Shown: in pieces, positions 44,001 through 54,380 of the stretch
Layout: each line of letters starts with the position of its first letter
Numbering within the stretch: position 1 is the stretch's first letter
NCBI RefSeq assembly: GCF_011075055.1
Contig: NC_058141.1
Coordinates: 17,555,639-17,619,638 of the forward strand
Length of the DNA stretch: 64,000 nt
Source: Mangifera indica
Lineage: Eukaryota; Streptophyta; Magnoliopsida; Sapindales; Anacardiaceae
Direction: 5' to 3'
Notes under the pieces: generated by a model
What the model saw: only the letters and a program-made list of their open reading frames with translations
Told to the model about the DNA's origin: nothing
Database searches by the model: none
Position numbers and translations under genes: made by a program

Positions 44001-44641
44001 TGATTATGGGTGCAAAATGTAAACAGAAACAAATGAAGATGAGAATATGAGTTATAGGGCCATAGATTAAAGGAAGATAAACAGAAGAGGAAGTGGTACT
44101 AAGCAAATTAGAAGCATAAATCATAGTATTATAGTAATAATTTCAGCACAAAGAAAAGGTGAGGGTTTATTAGCTCTTACAGAAGAAACCTTTTGGACTC
44201 GCCAGGGCCTATATCATACCAATTTCAGCAGCACGAAAAACATAAATTAGATATATTAAACTACTCTTAACTAAAGGAATATTAACAGATTATATGGAAA
44301 TAGTGTAAGGAAACTTTATAAATACCTGAGCACCGCTTCCACTTTGTAGAATTTGGATTCCGGGGTATAATCTACTAGAAAGACAACATGGGATCAGCAA
44401 CCATTTCAATCTCAGAGACGCCAAAAACTAAAATACAACTTATAAATTTCGTACCAGGGACACGGGAGTTCTGGGCTCTAATAACAGGAAGATTTGACGC
44501 ATTTCTTGTGAGCTTTAGCTGGGAAAATCGAGGATCCCTGATCCGTGGTCGGATGGAAGTGCAATCTAAGAGAGGAAATTCTTTGAGATGAGACTGTAAA
44601 TACAGACAAGTAAGTGTGCCTGGTTTTGCAAATGCAGCCAT
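41038..44641 (-). CDS. GLB1: Plastid nitrogen-regulatory PII protein, copy A (intact)
   Basis: Eight exons, all in phase: 44455-44641, 44326-44374, 44181-44208, 43334-43421, 41924-41991, 41694-41763, 41199-41234, 41038-41102; 196 aa, as in Arabidopsis GLB1. The first 60 or so residues (MAAFAKPGTLTCL...) form a plastid transit peptide. The PII core follows: ESKFYKVEAVLRPWRVQKVS, ALLKMGIRGVTVSDVRGFGA, QGGSTERHGGSEFSGDKFVA (T-loop), VEAVIEKILEEARTGEIGDG (B-loop), KIFLIPVSDVIRVRTGERGE (C-loop, nucleotide contacts) and a plant-type C-terminal extension MTGGQSEMRYAA. PII senses ATP/ADP and 2-oxoglutarate in plastids and activates N-acetylglutamate kinase (arginine synthesis) and restrains acetyl-CoA carboxylase. 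The intron between exons 4 and 5 is about 1.3 kb and holds AT-rich DNA. Two missense differences and a stop separate the partner at 47926-51543 from this copy within exon 4-7. Confidence 0.95.
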
Positions 44642-44960
44642 AATTTTTCACTTTTGAAAATGAAGATGTTGGCTGCCGTTGATAATAAAGTAACTCCGCT
44701 CGACCTCGCACGTAACGATTCGCTAGCTTAGTTGAAATGTTAAATTGACACGTGGGAATTCGTGGTATTTGTTTTCAGCGGTTGGGCTCAATTGAAGTTA
44801 GATCGCTACTGGGCCAAATTCGTAATTTTCTTAATACTAGGCCCATTTCAATCCATTGAATCTTAATTGATGTCGACGGAGATCGGAATTTGAGTCTAGA
44901 AAGATCTGAGCATACACATCACAAAAAATCTGACATCTAGGAGCAGTTGTGGGTAAGAAA

Positions 44961-45041
44961 ATGGCGGCTGAAGGAGAAGGTGAAGAGTTTGTAAATAGAA
45001 TCAGTCGGCTAAAGAGTGGGAAGAGCCCTAGAAGAACTTAA
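44961..45041 (+). other. Short conserved ORF divergent from PII, copy A; likely start of a decayed gene
   Basis: 320 bases upstream of the PII ATG and pointing the other way, an ATG opens 26 codons (MAAEGEGEEFVNRISRLKSG...). One frame over, the sequence continues as ALEELNIYIHLSNLDQ up to a donor-like CAG|GTACTC at 45072. This looks like a first exon with a one-base frame change. The same layout is present in unit B at 51842. I do not recognise the protein, and no convincing further exon was found; a MGEVLMVQIASLISKALPKV frame near 45433 might be one. Confidence 0.4.
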
Positions 45042-45251
45042 TATTTACATCCACCTCAGTAACCTCGATCAGGTACTCCCCGCAGATTGTTCTCCATTCT
45101 TTAATTGCATTAATTAATCGGACTTCAGAGTTAGAATTTTCCTTCTTTATTCGTACAAGCTAAGTTTACAAGTTCCCATTTTCAGTAGCATCAAAATTAA
45201 GTACTCTTAATTCTGTCCACATTGTGGTAAATAATCAGGCTTAGAATAACT

Positions 45252-45315
<64 letters not shown>

Positions 45316-46091
45316 AATTTTGTTAGCGAAGAATCCTTCCTCTTTGATTGTATTGATTATGAATTAGATGGGTTGAAAGTATCTACAATTTAGATGTCTT
45401 CAACAAGGAGCTCCTCTTTTTACATGTACATATGGGTGAGGTGTTGATGGTTCAAATAGCTTCCCTCATTTCTAAGGCCCTTCCAAAAGTTATACACCTC
45501 TTGCAGTAGGTGCAATTGTAAAAGCAGAGAAATTGTCTCTTGCTGATGGTCGATTCAGATTCAGTTGTTGTTTCCTGATTTAAATTGGTACTGTAGTTTT
45601 GCATTGGCTATGTGGAGAACGTGCGACAGGAAATAAATTGAGTTTATTTATTTATTATGTATGTTAAACGATGATTATGTTATGTTGATCTATTTCTGTG
45701 CTTAACAATACGTGATGGAGAACCACCCACAAGGTGTTTCCTTGTGAAAATCAATTTATATATGAATAAATCATTCCGCATTTATTATGTTTTTGATTTT
45801 CTTATCTCATTTTCCAGACTATGTTTTTGATTTTCCTCAACATTTTATTTTTGGGTGACAGAAGCTATGCATTGCTGCTAGCTTTTTGAGATAAATAAGG
45901 ATTGTTCGAAGTCCGATGAATCGTATGTGAATCTTTACCTTCTTAAAATTGAAGGCTGTGGTGAGGGCTACTTAATTTTAACAGCGCTAAACCCTAAATT
46001 GAACGACATCATTTGCAGAGAGAGCAGCCCTATATTGCAATCATCAAATTCGATTCGTTTTGTTTCGAGTTTGTGAAAAATTCAAGGAAAG
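45042..46091. other. Junction between duplication units A and B
   Basis: 45042-45832 is the right part of unit A (shared with B at 51923-52696). 45833-45998 is unique junction DNA, and 45999-46091 is the start of unit B with the PPR leader. A long TA microsatellite lies in the A part only. Confidence 0.5.
45254..45312. repeat. (TA)n microsatellite, expanded in unit A
   Basis: About 58 bases of TA repeats. The matching place in unit B (about 52137-52157) has only a short degenerate ACATATATACATAAATATATG, so the run expanded in A or contracted in B after duplication. Confidence 0.95.
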
Positions 46092-47615
46092 ATGATTGTT
46101 AAGAGCCTCACACCTTCCCTGTCACGAAGGTTAAGGTACACTCCTAAAATATTTTCTGTATCTGATAATGCGAATTCATTAGTGTTCAGTTCATTTTTCT
46201 CTTCTGATAACTCTCCTCCCAAGGACGACGTTGAAATTGTTTTTGGGATAATCACTGGCTCTTCCTCTTCTAAAAACCTCCAACTGTCGTTGAAATCAAG
46301 TGGGGTTCTTTTTTCTAATGATTTGATTGATAAAGTGTTAAAGAGAGTCAGGTTTAGCCACGGGAATCCTCTACAAGCTCTTGAATTCTATAAATATGTT
46401 TCCAATAGAAGAGGGTTTTATCACACTTCCTTTTCTTTAGATACAATGCTTTATGTATTAGGCAGAGGCCGTAGGTTTGATCTAATATGGGACCTTCTGG
46501 CTGACACCAAGAGAAAAGATCAATCTTTAGTATCTACACGAACTATGCAAGTGGTTTTAGCTAGAGTTGCTAAAGTTTGTTCAGTTAGGCAGACTGTAGA
46601 GTCTTTTAGAAAATTCAAAAAACTGGTTCCAGTATTCGATACTACTTGTTTTAATGCTTTGTTGAGGACTTTGTGTCAGGAGAAGAGTATGACAGATGCT
46701 AGAAATGTGTATCATAGTTTAAAGCATGATTTTAGTCCTAATTTGCAGACTTTCAATATACTTTTGTCTGGGTGGAAATCGGTGGAGGAGGCCGAGGGTT
46801 TCTTTGAGGAGATGATTGAAATGGGAGTAAAACCTGATATCGTTTCGTATAATTGTTTGATTGATGTGTACTGTAAAGGTAGACAAGTAGAGAAGGCATA
46901 TAAGGTGTTTGAAAAAATGAGAGGCGAGGATATATCGCCTGACGTTATCTCATATACAAGTTTGATTGGGGGTTTGGGGTTAATTGGTCAACCTGATAAA
47001 GCTAGAGATGTTTTGAAAGAAATGAAGGAGTATGGATGTTACCCGGACACTGCAGCTTACAATGCTGCCATAAGGAATTATTGTATTGCGAAGAGGCTTG
47101 GTAATGCATTTGAGTTGATGGATGAGATGGTGGGGAAGGGATTAGACCCAAATGCCACTACTTACAATCTCTTCTTTAGGGTTTTTTACTGGTCAAATAA
47201 TTTGACAAGTGCATGGAATTTATATCAGAGAATGATGGATAGTGGGTGCCTCCCAAATACACAGTCTTGTATGTTTCTCATTAGGTTATTTAGGAGGCAG
47301 GAAAGGGTGAAGATGGCATTGCAGTTGTGGAATGACATGGTGGACAAGGGTTTTGGGTCTTATATTTTGGTATCTGATGTATTGTTTGATTTGCTTTGTG
47401 ATATGGGAAAGTTGGTGGAAGCAGAGAAGTGTTTCTTGGAGATGATAGACAAAGGGCAAAAGCCAAGCAACATTTCTTTTCGGAGGATCAAGGTTCTTAT
47501 GGAATTGGCAAACAAGAAAGAAGCCCTTCAAAACTTGGAGCAGAAAATGGCCATTTTTGGGCCTCACGTCCAAGTTCATGAAAGTGAAGGGAGCCCGACA
47601 GAGATGTCAAATTAG
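46092..47615 (+). CDS. P-class pentatricopeptide repeat protein, probably mitochondrial (At1g52640-like), copy B (intact)
   Basis: A single exon of 507 codons from MIVKSLTPSLSRRL, an Arg/Ser-rich start typical of mitochondrial presequences. About eight to ten 35-residue PPR motifs fill residues 110-480; clear ones are FNALLRTLCQEKSMTDARNV, VSYNCLIDVYCKGRQVEKAY, ISYTSLIGGLGLIGQPDKAR, AAYNAAIRNYCIAKRLGNAF and TTYNLFFRVF, most followed by a DxxxP-type turn. No E, DYW or SMR tail, so it is P-class: an organelle RNA-binding factor in processing, stability or translation. I recognise close similarity to Arabidopsis At1g52640 from memory (PDTAAYNAAIRNYCIAKRLG region). The partner at 34626-36118 is a pseudogene, so this is the only working copy in the window. 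The short promoter between 45833 and the ATG is partly unique junction DNA. Confidence 0.93.
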   Translation: MIVKSLTPSLSRRLRYTPKIFSVSDNANSLVFSSFFSSDNSPPKDDVEIVFGIITGSSSSKNLQLSLKSSGVLFSNDLIDKVLKRVRFSHGNPLQALEFYKYVSNRRGFYHTSFSLDTMLYVLGRGRRFDLIWDLLADTKRKDQSLVSTRTMQVVLARVAKVCSVRQTVESFRKFKKLVPVFDTTCFNALLRTLCQEKSMTDARNVYHSLKHDFSPNLQTFNILLSGWKSVEEAEGFFEEMIEMGVKPDIVSYNCLIDVYCKGRQVEKAYKVFEKMRGEDISPDVISYTSLIGGLGLIGQPDKARDVLKEMKEYGCYPDTAAYNAAIRNYCIAKRLGNAFELMDEMVGKGLDPNATTYNLFFRVFYWSNNLTSAWNLYQRMMDSGCLPNTQSCMFLIRLFRRQERVKMALQLWNDMVDKGFGSYILVSDVLFDLLCDMGKLVEAEKCFLEMIDKGQKPSNISFRRIKVLMELANKKEALQNLEQKMAIFGPHVQVHESEGSPTEMSN

Positions 47616-47925
47616 AATCTCGGCCTAGTTGCTCCGTTGGTTTTGAAGAACTGACTGATCGTACTGAGACGCCAAAAGTATCTTGGAAAATTTCAAACAT
47701 TTCATTAAGATTTGCCACCATTTTTTGGCTTTTTCCATATAGATTTTCTTCTTTGCCACATCTTAGTTTTCCTTTTTTTTTTTCGTCATTGTTGTCTGTG
47801 TCACTAAAAAACATCATCACAAGTCTTTCTTCTTATTGTTATTGGGCATAAGAATAGCAAGTGCGATACAGTAATAAGGTTATATGCTAATCTTGCTATT
47901 TGTTCATATTGCAACTTGAACATGG

Positions 47926-50900
47926 TCATGCAGCATAACGCATTTCAGATTGTACCCCAGTCATCTTCTCAGCCTTTTCTCCACGCTCACCTGAAAGTTT
48001 TGCTCTCATTATTTGAGCATATTTCAAGCTGCATCATTCTACTTAAGTAAAATACAGATACAAGGTTAAAAGCAACAATAAGTTACCAGTGTGAACTCTT
48101 ATGACATCTGAGACGGGTATCACTGCACAAACGAGAAAACTTCATCAAAAGACAATAATACATGGCAGAAGTCTGACTGCATATCCACCAATTAGGTTTC
48201 CATATTTCCGTTACCTTTGTTTTAATTTCTGATAAGTGTGTAGGTAGATAAGGATGCAAGGACAGAAAATTGCATAAAACTTTATAGGTGCTAAAATGAA
48301 ATTCAGTATGTGGAATTTGACTGCCACTAAAATAAAAAATATATAGAAATCATGGAGGATAAATTACCATAAGATGTTATGATCTTCATCAGCATGTTTT
48401 CTATTGGCATTACTTTTCTGTTTTATACCTTGGCTTGGTAACATGTTTTGTAAAATTGCAAATGCTATTGCTGAATTTAAAATGGCAGTATCCACACAGG
48501 AAATGTAGAAAATGCTATAAAATGCAGACTAACAAAGGTGTGGTTGAAGAATTTCAAAATAAAAAAGGTTTAAAGCCTTACAGAAAATTTTGCCATCACC
48601 AATCTCTCCGGTTCTTGCCTCCTCTAATATCTTCTCTATTACTGCTTCAACCTAAGATGGTGTTGTTGTCAGGATTCATCGATTAATCGTTTAACAAAAA
48701 TATCATGAACATTTTCCTTTTGCAGCAATTCGCCAAACAAAAATCTATTTTTGATGGAGATGAATCTTAACTTTCTATTACCGCACTAGTTAAGATCAAT
48801 ATTATCTATACCTGGTCTTTGCTCACCACAATCTCCATCTTTGTTTTAGCAACAAACATGTCACCAGAAAATTCAGAGCCTGAACAGGAATTATTCAAAA
48901 GGAAATCACAGGGAAGACAATGTACAAACAACAAATGAGGATGATGCAAATGTGGGGGGGGGGGGGGGGGGGGGGTGGGGGGGGTGTGTTGGGTGTGGCG
49001 TGGAGGTGGGGGTGATGCGTTAAGGAAATTATCTTATTTTACTTAGTTAAATAAAATGATTTAAAAATGAGATAACAACACTTAGAGGTATCAAACAATC
49101 ATTTTTTGATTGAACTTTATTTTTTTTATTAAATGGACCAAAATTTTCAGATTTTTCGATTGCAAGTATCAAAATTATATTTTATCGCAATAATAGGTCT
49201 AACCTCCAATGCCATTTGAAATTAATGACGTGAACTTTTTGTTTTAATTCACAAATGATGATGGTGATTCCCAGTTGACGTGGACAATTTTTGGCTCACT
49301 AAACTTCTTTTCAACTATTGAAAGGATTAAACTTTCAAAATTTTCTATTAAAAGAACCAAACTTATATTCTATCACACAAAAATGGGTTTAATCTCTAAA
49401 CGTGTATTATGAGATTCTTATAATTTCTCTATAATGTATCCTATCTATTTGAAATTCTTTTAATAAGAATGATCTTTATTGATGATAAACTTCGCTTTCA
49501 TTTAATTATTTAAGTCTATCTTGTTAATTTAAATTTTTTTAATTAAAATGGTGTTTTATTGAAATCCAACTTAATCATTTTTTACCATTATCCATCAGTT
49601 CCTAACTGAGACTAAATAATAAATAAACTTCAAACTTTCAACTTAAAATATCTCTATTATAAAAAACAAAAAACCAAATTAAGTCTAATTGGGTTTTACT
49701 TATTCTTGATAGGTTTTGTTTGTTTTGAGTGTGTTTTGTGGAAATGAATTTGGGAAAAGGTATAATTTGAGGATTTTATGGGTTACAAACTGCCCACATC
49801 AACACACAAATTGTCCTTGTCAGTGTTTTTAACCCAAAAAAATTGCTACATCATTTCTATTTTATCGATGTTTCAAACCAAATGATAGTCCGATATTTCA
49901 ATAAAAAATAATGAAAGTTTGATCATTTCAATAGAAAATAATAAAGTTTGATCACTTCATTAGAAAAAAATGATAGTCCAACATCTCTAACTATTGTTAT
50001 CCCAATTTAAAAAAAAAAAAAAAACAGAAATTCTAACCAACATTGAAAACGAGTTACTGCTTATATCCAACGGTCAAATTCAAAGAAGATGCAGCTCATG
50101 GAAATACTATAGTTGTACAATCAAATCTAACCATAATATATAAAAGGTATGACAACCAGAAATTGAAAAGGAGGAAAGGGTAAAACTGTTGCTACAAATA
50201 AGCCATAGCCAACTAATCTAACAATAATTTCAGCCTTCTAGAAAACAACTTACCACCATGTCGCTCTGTTGATCCCCCTTAAGCACCAAAGCCTCGAACA
50301 TCAGAAACCGTGACACCACGGATACCCATTTCCAGCAAAGCCTTCATGTTTAAAGAGACGAACCATAAAATTTGAACAGCACATGAGATAGGAGTTAAGA
50401 AGATATGATACTGAAGAAGTTCAGTGATTAATTTGAAAAAAATATTTTGCTAAGTAATGTGACTAAAACAGTTATATCTTCAGGTGAGGCATTGGTTTGT
50501 GCTTGTTTAACTCAGATCTTAATAAGTACACTAGTATGAAGTTCATCTACCGAGAGAAAAACATTAGCTCAGATGCTAAACAGCAGTACAAGACAACTCT
50601 TGTTGAAGCTGATATACACTTCTAATCTAAGCATGAAGAAGTCCATTAGCTTATGTAAATGGGATTCACATTGTGATATGAAACATCTGTCTTTTTGTGA
50701 CAGGTGTGAAAGGAAACCAATGGTTGCTTTGTCCTAGATAAGAATCCATGGACTGTTAACTCATAATTGCTGTAGAACTCGAACTGATATAAAGAAAACT
50801 TCACAAAACAAACCATCGATGACCCTAATCATTAACGAAGTTAGAGCTTTAAAAGTTATAGTGTATCTAAAAGTCTGGTCCAAAATTTTATTCCGACTTT

Positions 50901-51543
50901 GATTATGGGTGCAAAATGTAAACAGAAGCAAATGAAGATGAGAATATAAGGAGTTATAGGGCTATAGATTAAAGGAAGATAAACAGAAGAGGAAGTGGTA
51001 CTAAGCAAATTAGAAGCATGAATCATAGTATTATAGTAATAATTTCAGCACAAAGAAAAGGTGAGGGTTTATTAGCTCTTACAGAAGAAACCTTTTGGAC
51101 TCGCCAGGGCCTATATCATCCCAATTTCAGCAGCACGAAAAACATAAATTAGATATATTAAACTACTCTTAACTAAAGGAATATTAACAGATTATATGGA
51201 AATAGTGTAAGGAAACTTTATAAATACCTGAGCACCGCTTCCACTTTGTAGAATTTGGATTCCGGGATATAGTCTACTAGAAAGACAACATGGGATCATC
51301 AACCATTTCAATCTCAGAGACGCCAAAAACTAAAATACAACTTATAAATTCCGTACCAGGGACAGGGGAGTTCTGGGCTCTAATAACAAGAAGATTTGAC
51401 GCATTTCTTGTGAGCTTTAGCTGGGAAAATCGAGGATCCCTGATCCGTGGTCGGATGGAAGTGCAATCTAAGAGAGGAAATTCTTTGAGATGAGACTGAA
51501 AATACAGACAAGTAAGTGTGCCTGGTTTTGCAAATGCAGCCAT
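47926..51543 (-). pseudogene. GLB1: Plastid PII gene, copy B (premature stop)
   Basis: The same eight-exon structure as copy A: 51357-51543, 51228-51276, 51083-51110, about 50254-50341, 48812-48879, 48582-48651, 48087-48122, 47926-47990. In exon 4 the CAA (Gln) of GFGAQGGS is TAA at 50281-50279, which would end the protein before the T-loop. Further changes at conserved places are consistent with relaxed constraint: LLKMG to LLEMG in exon 4, DKFVAK to DMFVAK in exon 5, RVRTGE to RVHTGE in exon 7 (a nucleotide-contact arginine), and MTGGQ to MTGVQ in exon 8. Splice sites are still intact. A sequencing error at the stop alone would not explain the clustered missense changes. Confidence 0.9.
48955..49016 (+). 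repeat. Poly-G / G-rich low-complexity tract
   Basis: Over 20 consecutive G, then GGGGGGTGTG, GGGTGTGG and GGTGGGGG runs, inside the PII copy B intron 4 (C-rich on the PII sense strand). The matching place in unit A (42060-42085) is only GAGGAGGAGGGAGGGGGGG. It could fold as G-quadruplex. Length is likely unstable or poorly sequenced. Confidence 0.85.
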
Positions 51544-51841
51544 AATTTTTCACTTCTGAAAATGGAGATGTTGGCTGCCATTGATGATAAAGTAACTCCG
51601 CTCGACCTCGCACGTAAAGATTCGCTAGCTTAGTTGAAATGTTAAATTGACAGGTGGGAATTCATGACATTTGTTTTTAAGCTGTTGGACTGAATTGAGG
51701 TTAGATCTCTACTGGGCCATATTCGTCATTTTCTTAATACTAGGCCCATTTCAATCCATTGAATCTTGATTGATGTCGACGGAGATTGGAATTTGAGTTT
51801 AGAAAGATCTGAGCATGCACATCACAAAAAATCTGATATCA

Positions 51842-51922
51842 ATGGCGGCAGAAGGAGAAGGTGAAGAGTTTGTAAATAGAATCAGTCGGCTAAAGAGTGG
51901 GAAGAGCCCCAGAAGAACTTAA
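51842..51922 (+). other. Short conserved ORF divergent from PII, copy B
   Basis: Counterpart of 44961-45041: an ATG with the same 26-codon frame (MAAEGEGEEFVNRISRLKSG...) and the same frame change, then a donor-like CAG|GTACTT near 51953. The frame is kept in both duplicates in spite of base changes (GCT to GCA, CCT to CCC, both synonymous). Confidence 0.4.
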
Positions 51923-52734
51923 CATTCACATCCACCTCAGTAAACTCGATCAGGTACTTCCCGCAGATTCTTCTCCATTCTTTAATTGCATTAATTAATC
52001 AGACTTCAGAGTTAGAATTTTCCTTCTTTAATCGTACAAGCTAAGTTTACACGTTCCCATTTTCAGTCGCATCAAAATTAAGTACTCTTAATTCTGTCTA
52101 CATTGTGGTAAACAATCAGGCTTAGAATAACTCTTACATATATACATAAATATATGTATCTTAATTTTGTCAGTGAAGAATCCTTTCTCTTTGATTGTAT
52201 TGATTATGAATTAGATGGGTTGAAAGTATCTACAACTTAGAAGTTGTCTTCAACAAGGAGCTCCTCTTTTTACATGTACATATGGGTGAGGTGTTGATGG
52301 TTCAAATAGCTTCCCTCATTTCTAAGGCCCTTCCAAAAGTTATACACCTCTTCCAGTAGGTGCAATTGTAAAAGCAGAGAAATTGCCTCTTGCTGATGAT
52401 GGTCGATTCAGATTCAGTTGTTGTTTTGCTGATTTAAATTGGTACTGGTGGTGAGTAGTTGTTTTGCATGGCTATGTGGAGAACGTGCAACGGGAAATAA
52501 ATTGAATTGATTTATTTATTATGTATGTTAAACGATGATTATGTTATGTTGATCTATTTCTGTGCTTAACAATACATGATGGAGAACCACCCACAAGGTG
52601 TTTCCTTGTGAAAATCAATTTACATATGAATAAATCATTCCGCATTTATTATGTTTTTGGTTTTCTTATGTCACTTTCCGGACAATGTTTTTGATTATCA
52701 TATAATAATGCGAGCTATTTCTACCCCCCAGAAT

Positions 52735-52741
52735 GCGGGGG

Positions 52742-52782
<41 letters not shown>

Positions 52783-52807
52783 GCGTGTTCGATCCACGCT
52801 CACCGCA
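52735..52807 (+). tRNA. tRNA-Phe (GAA)
   Basis: 73 bases beginning GCGGGGGTAGCTCAGTTGGG, with a D-loop AGCTCAGTTGGGAGAGC, anticodon loop ACTGAAGAT with GAA at 52768-52770, and a T-loop GTTCGATCC (TTCGATCC is the internal B box; TAGCTCAGTTGGG the A box). It matches the plant nuclear tRNA-Phe sequence as I remember it except G instead of A at position 7, which turns an A-U pair at the base of the acceptor stem into G-U. No intron. CCA is not encoded. A T-run terminator (TTTTT, interrupted) follows at 52810-52813. It lies 38 bases beyond the end of duplication unit B. Confidence 0.95.
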
Positions 52808-53229
52808 ATTTTTAACCCTGTATTTATATTTTGGGCCATGGTTATTATCTTAAGCCCAATACAAATTTGCAAGCAAAAAGCGTTTTTCATTGTTGAACCA
52901 AACAAAAAGGAACCTTTTGGATCATGTACTATTTTCTTAAGCCCAATACTAATTTTCCAGCAAAAAGTGGTTATCGTTGGAGCTAACAACAAAGAAATCC
53001 ATTCTGGTTTCATGGATTGATTAATCGATCTCCACTTTTGTTTTTGTTATGAGAAGCCCACATTTGTGCCGTTTGCACTAGATATTTAAGCTCGGCAATT
53101 CATTCGCTTCTGAAAATGCTCCCTTGAATTTACATTTTGTACTAATTAATATCCTGTCCACATAAATTAATATAAGCTTTCATGTAATGTAGGTGCATCA
53201 GGAAGCTCCATCAAAGAAGACGGGTTACA
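52808..53229. other. Intergenic between tRNA-Phe and GDSL remnant
   Basis: A short stretch repeats a motif (CTTAAGCCCAATACAAATTT at 52850 and CTTAAGCCCAATACTAATTT at 52935). No gene. Confidence 0.4.
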
Positions 53230-53691
53230 TAATTCACTTGAATAGAAGGATCTCTTCCCGGTCTTATATGCCTTGCATCGCCAGCCATACCTTGATGGAA
53301 CTGGATTACTTGGTTTTCTTAAGGACGCCACTGTTGTGTATGTTGACATATACAAGATCAACTACAACCTATTTGCCAAGTACAAAAACTATGGTAAGAC
53401 TCGAATTTTGATGAGCTTTCTCTAAATTTTTTTTTTGGTGGGTGCATTTTGACTATTATATATATAGGTTTGGAGAATCCACTTCTGGCTTGGTGCGGAC
53501 ATGGAGGGCCTCCTAATTATTACAATGAAGAAGCAAGTTGCGGCCAGCCTGGTTTACAAGATTTGCGGAATGTATCGACTTCTTTTATTTGGGATGGAGC
53601 TGCTCTTGAGTATTTTACCAGGTCAACCTCCATTAAAGCTTCAGAAATTCTAGGAGATTGGCTTGACATTAAGAGCAGCAACACAGGCTAG
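53230..53691 (+). pseudogene. GDSL esterase/lipase C-terminal remnant
   Basis: Two exon-like pieces: about 53255-53393 ([21 protein letters not shown] then [13 protein letters not shown], donor ATG|GTAAGA) and 53468-53691 (acceptor TATATAG; LENPLLAWCGHGGPPNYYNE, ...SFIWDGAALEYFTR...). This is the last third of a plant GDSL lipase: VVYVDxY, then CCGxGGPPYNYN, then the block with the catalytic Asp/His (WDGxHxTEAAN). Here the His of the DxxH pair is replaced (WDGAALEYFT), the first Cys of the pair is Trp, and there is no upstream GDS block in the preceding 400 bases; a stop precedes the first piece. It is best read as a non-functional fragment. Confidence 0.7.
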
Positions 53692-54380
53692 AAATATTAT
53701 AAGCAACAAAAAACAAATTGAACATCAATTACTCATTATTTTAACAAAATTAAAAAAAAAAATGTCCTACCATATTATTGGCCAAAATATTAGTAATCAT
53801 AATCTCGCTTATGACTGTATGTTTATAGTTATTGGAGCTTAAGTCTCTATTTCCGATCAAAGAGTAAAAGGACTTGTTGGAAGAAGCAATTAATGACTGT
53901 AGGTGCCTGGAAATATAAAAGAACGAACATAGACAAAGGAGTGATCCATCTAACACAACAAAACCCCACCACTTAGTCAATGGTGAGGTAAGAATGACAC
54001 ATCTACCGTTGTTGACAGGTGTTTTTCTTTTCGCCTTACAAACCCTCGATTATAAGGATGAATAAATAAACTCCTGTGCCAGACAAAATCATTTGAATCC
54101 AACTTCATTAACAACTTTAATTAATACCATATAAAAAAATACGTGGAAAAGATTGATTCCTATAGTTTTCGCCTGCCTTCTGAATTTGCTTGAAACTAAC
54201 CCTTACCCACCGCAAAAAATATTAAAACAAACAGGTGAAGGGTTCAATATTTCTTTTAGTATCATTATTTGTAAAGGACAAAACGAAAAATATTTTATTC
54301 AAAAAGAAAAAGAAACAAAATAATACATTGCCTACTTTTCATCGTGAAAGTCTCCTGTCACTAAGATGAGATTTTATATG
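53692..54380. other. Intergenic, AT-rich
   Basis: Spacer between the GDSL remnant and the fold-back element. Nothing recognised. Confidence 0.45.

Larger units (their letters stand above)
45999..52696. repeat. Segmental tandem duplication, unit B
   Basis: Directly follows unit A in the same orientation (166 bp of unique sequence between them). It carries PPR (+) then PII (-) as in A, but lacks the 4.6-kb ARF1 segment. Its end is 38 bases from a tRNA-Phe gene. Confidence 0.92.

Noticed and set aside
52666..53020. Frames over and around the tRNA-Phe gene
   Set aside because: They read through a tRNA gene and a short direct repeat; no protein family.
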